This document shows, in pieces, positions 32,403 to 35,106 of a DNA stretch of 35,106 bases. This DNA is from Rhodospirillales bacterium (GTDB lineage: Bacteria > Pseudomonadota > Alphaproteobacteria > Acetobacterales > Acetobacteraceae). Positions within the stretch are counted from its first letter, which is position 1. The number at the start of each line of letters is the position of its first letter. The stretch covers positions 1-35,106 of the forward strand of contig JANYFG010000018.1 of the NCBI GenBank assembly GCA_025362815.1, in the 5' to 3' direction. The position numbers were made by a program, and so were the translations under genes. The notes beneath the pieces are model-generated. The model did no database searches, was not told the origin of the DNA, and saw only the letters and a program-made list of their open reading frames with translations.

Positions 32403-33970
32403 GAACCGATGGCGGGAAGTGCCGGTTCGCCCACGGCCTGAATGAGGGCGCCGGCGGCCACCAGCGCGATGGCGCTTTCGATGTCCGGATGGATATACCG
32501 GTCCTCATCGAGATGGGGCACCTGCGCGCGGGTGACGGCGCGCACCGCCTCCAGGCGTGGGCTGGAGCGCAGCGTGTCATAGAAATCGCAGCCTTGCGCG
32601 GCGCAGAGCAGCTCGATCGCCACGATGGCCCTCGTATTGCCGGCCATCCGCAGCAGGCGGCGCGCGCCATGGGCGGCCATGGAGACGTGGTCCTCCTGAT
32701 TGGCCGAGGTGGGGATGGAATCAACGCTTGCCGGCATGGCGGATTGCCGGTTTTCCGCCACCAGCGCCGCCGCGGTGACCTGGGGTATCATGAACCCTGA
32801 ATTCAGGCCCGGATGTTCGGTGAGAAACGCGGGCAGGCCAGACAAAGCGGGGTCGACCAGCATGGCGATGCGGCGTTCAGCCAGCGAGCCGATCTCGCAC
32901 AGCGCCATGGCGATCATGTCGGCGGCGAAGGCCACGGGTTCGGCGTGAAAGTTGCCGCCGGACAGCGCCTCGTCGCTTTCAGAAAAGATCAGCGGGTTGT
33001 CGGACACGCCGCAGGCCTCGGTCTCGAGCGTGGTGGCGGCCTGACGCAGCAGGTCGAGAATGGCGCCCATCACCTGCGGCTGGCAGCGAAGGCAGTAGGG
33101 GTCCTGCACACGCTCATCCCCCTCGAGATGGGAGGCCCGGATCGCGCTGCCCGCCATCAGCGCGCGCAGCGCCTGGGCAACCTCGATCTGGCCCCGATGG
33201 CGGCGCAGCGCGTGAATCCGCGGGTCGAAGGGGGTGTCGGAGCCACGGGCGGCGTCGGTGGACAGCGCGCCGGTCACAAGCGCGCTCTGAAACGCGACCT
33301 CCGCCTCGAACAGGCCGGCGAGCGCATAGGCGGTGGAGAACTGCGTGCCGTTCAGCAGCGCCAGCCCCTCCTTGGGGCCGAGCACCAGCGGCGCCAGGCC
33401 GGCATCGGCCAAAGCCTGCAACGCCGGCACGCGATGGCCGCCCACCAGGAAATCACCGGTGCCTATAAAAGCGGCGGTCATATGAGCGAGCGGGGCGAGG
33501 TCGCCGGATGCGCCGACCGAGCCCTGGCACGGAATGGACGGGGTCAGGCCCAGGGCGAGGGCTGATTCCAGCATGGCAACCGTCTCGGGCCGCACGCCGG
33601 AGGCCCCCTGCGCGAGGCTGGCCAGTTTCAGCGCCATCATCAATCGCGCCACCGGCACCGGCATCGGCTCGCCCACCCCCGCTGCGTGCGACAACACGAT
33701 GCGGCGTTGAAGGGTGCCCAGGTCCTCTGCCGCGATGCGCACGGAGGCGAGTTTCCCAAAGCCGGTGTTGATGCCATAGACCGGCACGCCGCGCGCCAGG
33801 ATACGCGCGACGGCGGCGGCACTTTCGGCGATGGCCACCCCGCACGCGCCCGCCAGCGTCGGCGTGCCGCCTTCGTAGATCGCCCGCCATTGCGCCAACG
33901 AAACCTGGCCCGGCACCAGGATGACAGTGTTCGGCGCGCGATCGGCAGGCTCTGAGGCGGGATGGATCAT
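32399..33970 (-). CDS. hutH: Histidine ammonia-lyase (HutH)
   Basis: Converts L-histidine to trans-urocanate and ammonia, the first step of histidine degradation, in the cytoplasm. It is 523 residues, a usual length. The Ala-Ser-Gly triad that self-cyclises into the MIO electrophile is at residues 154-156 ([14 protein letters not shown]). The catalytic Tyr65 is in VYGINTGFG, and the Ser-His pair in [11 protein letters not shown] (94-95) is characteristic of histidine, not phenylalanine or tyrosine, lyases. The C-terminal [10 protein letters not shown] motif is intact. The start ATG 33970 has GGAG six bases upstream; upstream in-frame sequence lacks family similarity. The rest of the hut pathway (hutU, hutI, hutG) is not in the window. 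It diverges from a basic amino acid/histidine-type importer, which could supply its substrate. Confidence 0.92.
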   Translation of the reverse strand: MIHPASEPADRAPNTVILVPGQVSLAQWRAIYEGGTPTLAGACGVAIAESAAAVARILARGVPVYGINTGFGKLASVRIAAEDLGTLQRRIVLSHAAGVGEPMPVPVARLMMALKLASLAQGASGVRPETVAMLESALALGLTPSIPCQGSVGASGDLAPLAHMTAAFIGTGDFLVGGHRVPALQALADAGLAPLVLGPKEGLALLNGTQFSTAYALAGLFEAEVAFQSALVTGALSTDAARGSDTPFDPRIHALRRHRGQIEVAQALRALMAGSAIRASHLEGDERVQDPYCLRCQPQVMGAILDLLRQAATTLETEACGVSDNPLIFSESDEALSGGNFHAEPVAFAADMIAMALCEIGSLAERRIAMLVDPALSGLPAFLTEHPGLNSGFMIPQVTAAALVAENRQSAMPASVDSIPTSANQEDHVSMAAHGARRLLRMAGNTRAIVAIELLCAAQGCDFYDTLRSSPRLEAVRAVTRAQVPHLDEDRYIHPDIESAIALVAAGALIQAVGEPALPAIGS

Positions 33971-34026
33971 TTCAATCTCCGCATTTTGCGTTGGCCACGA
34001 TGTCACGCAGGTGCAATGCTTTTGAC

Positions 34027-34055
34027 CACCGGCGCAAGCTGGTCGCAAGCCGGTG
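34027..34055. promoter_or_regulatory. Inverted repeat in the hutH / amino acid transporter divergent promoter region
   Basis: CACCGGC (34027-34033) and GCCGGTG (34049-34055) form a 7-bp inverted repeat with a 15-base centre. It contains a CGCAAGC direct repeat at 11-bp spacing. The position between divergent start codons makes a shared operator possible. No known consensus was recognised. Confidence 0.35.
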
Positions 34056-34146
34056 TGTCCGGCGCGCCGCGACCCGCGGCATCCATCTTGCTTTGCATCC
34101 CACCTATCGCATCCCCGCCCACCGCAACCCAACCGAGGAAAACCGC

Positions 34147-34947
34147 ATGATCTCGAACGACATGATCTCAAAGCTGGGCCGCATCGCGCTCGGCGCCGTG
34201 GGCCTGCTGGCTGCCACCGCCCTGTCGCCGGTCTCGGCGAAGGAATGGAAAACCGTTCGCATGGGGACGGACGCCACCTACGCGCCGTTCGAGAGCATCA
34301 ATCCCAAAGGCGAGATCGTGGGCTTCGTGGTGGAATACGGCAACGCGCTGTGCGCCAAGATGAAGGTGACCTGCACGTTTCAGAACCAGGACTGGGACGG
34401 CATCATTCCCTCGCTCCTGGCCGGCAAGTTCGACGTGATCCTGTCGAGCATGAACATCACCACCGAGCGCGCCAAGAAGGTGGCGTTCTCCGACATGTAT
34501 CTGGCAACGCCGCCGGTGATCGCGGGCGCCGCCAACGCGGCCGCGGATATCTCGCCCGCCGCTTTGAAGGGCAAGTCGATCGGCACGCAGTCGTCCACCA
34601 TCCATGCGAACTACCTGGAGAAATTCTACAAGGATTCGACGATCAAGCTGTATCCGACGCAGGACGAGCCGAACCAGGACCTGGCCAGCGGCCGCCTGGA
34701 CTACGTGATGGGCGACGGCATCGTGACGCAGGACTTCTTTGACAAGCAGGGCAAGGGGTGCTGCAAGGTTCTGGGCACGATCACCCGCGTGCCAGACATC
34801 CACGGCCCCGGCGTGGGTGCCGCCTTCCGCCCCGAGGACGGCGATCTGCGCGCCATGTTCAACAAGGCGATCGCCGAGGCAGACGCCGACGGCACGTTCG
34901 ACGCGCTGCAGAAGAAGTATTTCAAGGTCAACATCCGCGGCAAGTAA
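34147..34947 (+). CDS. Amino acid ABC transporter substrate-binding protein (HisJ/ArgT-like)
   Basis: Periplasmic binding protein of the polar/basic amino acid family (solute-binding family 3), 266 residues. The signal peptide has its core [19 protein letters not shown] and likely cleavage before KEWKT. Family features: [20 protein letters not shown] at the mature N-terminus (ligand-contact region), then [37 protein letters not shown], and C-terminal [11 protein letters not shown]. This motif set is close to lysine/arginine/ornithine and histidine binders. The start ATG 34147 has GAGGA eight bases upstream. It heads an importer operon with the permease that follows and lies opposite hutH, so histidine uptake is plausible but not shown. 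Confidence 0.9.
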   Translation: MISNDMISKLGRIALGAVGLLAATALSPVSAKEWKTVRMGTDATYAPFESINPKGEIVGFVVEYGNALCAKMKVTCTFQNQDWDGIIPSLLAGKFDVILSSMNITTERAKKVAFSDMYLATPPVIAGAANAAADISPAALKGKSIGTQSSTIHANYLEKFYKDSTIKLYPTQDEPNQDLASGRLDYVMGDGIVTQDFFDKQGKGCCKVLGTITRVPDIHGPGVGAAFRPEDGDLRAMFNKAIAEADADGTFDALQKKYFKVNIRGK

Positions 34948-34956
34948 GGCTGGTCG

Positions 34957-35106
34957 ATGCAGTCCCTGGCCCTCATTTTCGGTGCGGACGGCTGGGGCAA
35001 CCTGCTGCTGGAAGGCGCCCTGGTCACTGTCGCGCTGGCGGTGACCACGGTGCCGTTCGGCTTTGGCGCCGGATTGCTGCTGGCTGTGCTGAAGGGGTCG
35101 CGCAGC
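34957..35106 (+). CDS. Amino acid ABC transporter permease, HisQ/HisM-like (partial)
   Basis: First 50 residues of an inner-membrane permease cut by the window end. The N-terminus MQSLALIFGADGWGNLLLEG followed by ALVTVALAVTTVPFGFGAGL matches the HisQ/ArtQ pattern, where GAxxTxxLA precedes the first membrane span. It begins nine bases after the binding-protein stop on the same strand, so it is part of the same operon. Confidence 0.85.
   Translation, partial: MQSLALIFGADGWGNLLLEGALVTVALAVTTVPFGFGAGLLLAVLKGSRS

Overview
This is a GC-rich, gene-dense chromosomal window from a heterotrophic alphaproteobacterium. Rhodospirillales/Acetobacteraceae is my best guess, from gene style and intergenic palindrome type; there is no rRNA or marker gene to confirm it. 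No phage, transposase, CRISPR, tRNA or rRNA was seen.

Layout. (1) 1-1709: a molybdate-uptake operon (modB-modC, minus strand, modC cut by the window edge, no modA). It diverges from a single-domain ModE-like regulator, with a textbook ModE operator between them. (2) 1728-17075: a long plus-strand run of tightly spaced, often overlapping genes. It holds a CodA-like amidohydrolase, an RraA-like protein, a polyamine-type ABC importer (binding protein, ATPase, two permeases), a ketopantoate-reductase-like enzyme, a peptide-type ABC importer without ATPases (binding protein, B, C), a creatininase-like hydrolase, a ROK-family protein, a LacI regulator, an MBL-fold hydrolase and an MFS transporter. 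It looks like an uptake-and-catabolism locus for an unidentified nitrogenous, probably amide- or heterocycle-containing compound. Three of its enzymes differ from their families at a normally conserved metal or substrate residue. (3) 17151-21660, minus strand: a conserved-looking hypothetical gene and a peptide-type dppBCDF cassette without a binding protein, complementary to the cassette at 8562-11850. (4) 21810-30815, minus strand: one gene for a ~3001-residue surface protein. It has DUF11-like and SdrD-B-like repeats, RTX-like beta-roll repeats including five exact 36-residue units, and a type I secretion C-terminus. Upstream is a ~740-bp AT-rich region with several palindromes and repeats. 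(5) 31553-32207: two small envelope proteins. (6) 32399-35106: histidine ammonia-lyase, divergent from a basic amino acid/histidine-type ABC importer that runs off the window.

Two themes cut across the genes. First, short tandem duplications (13-27 bp) sit at gene ends or inside genes at least six times. The most striking is a 27-bp unit repeated at the start of the ROK gene, where each copy carries a start codon. Second, two ~100-bp palindromic intergenic elements begin with the same TTAGAG hexamer, which supplies the stop codon of the preceding gene (dppF-like and hutH).

The candidates most worth following up are the giant T1SS adhesin with its 36-residue aromatic-bearing repeat, the catabolic locus with altered active-site residues, and the ROK gene with a duplicated translation start.
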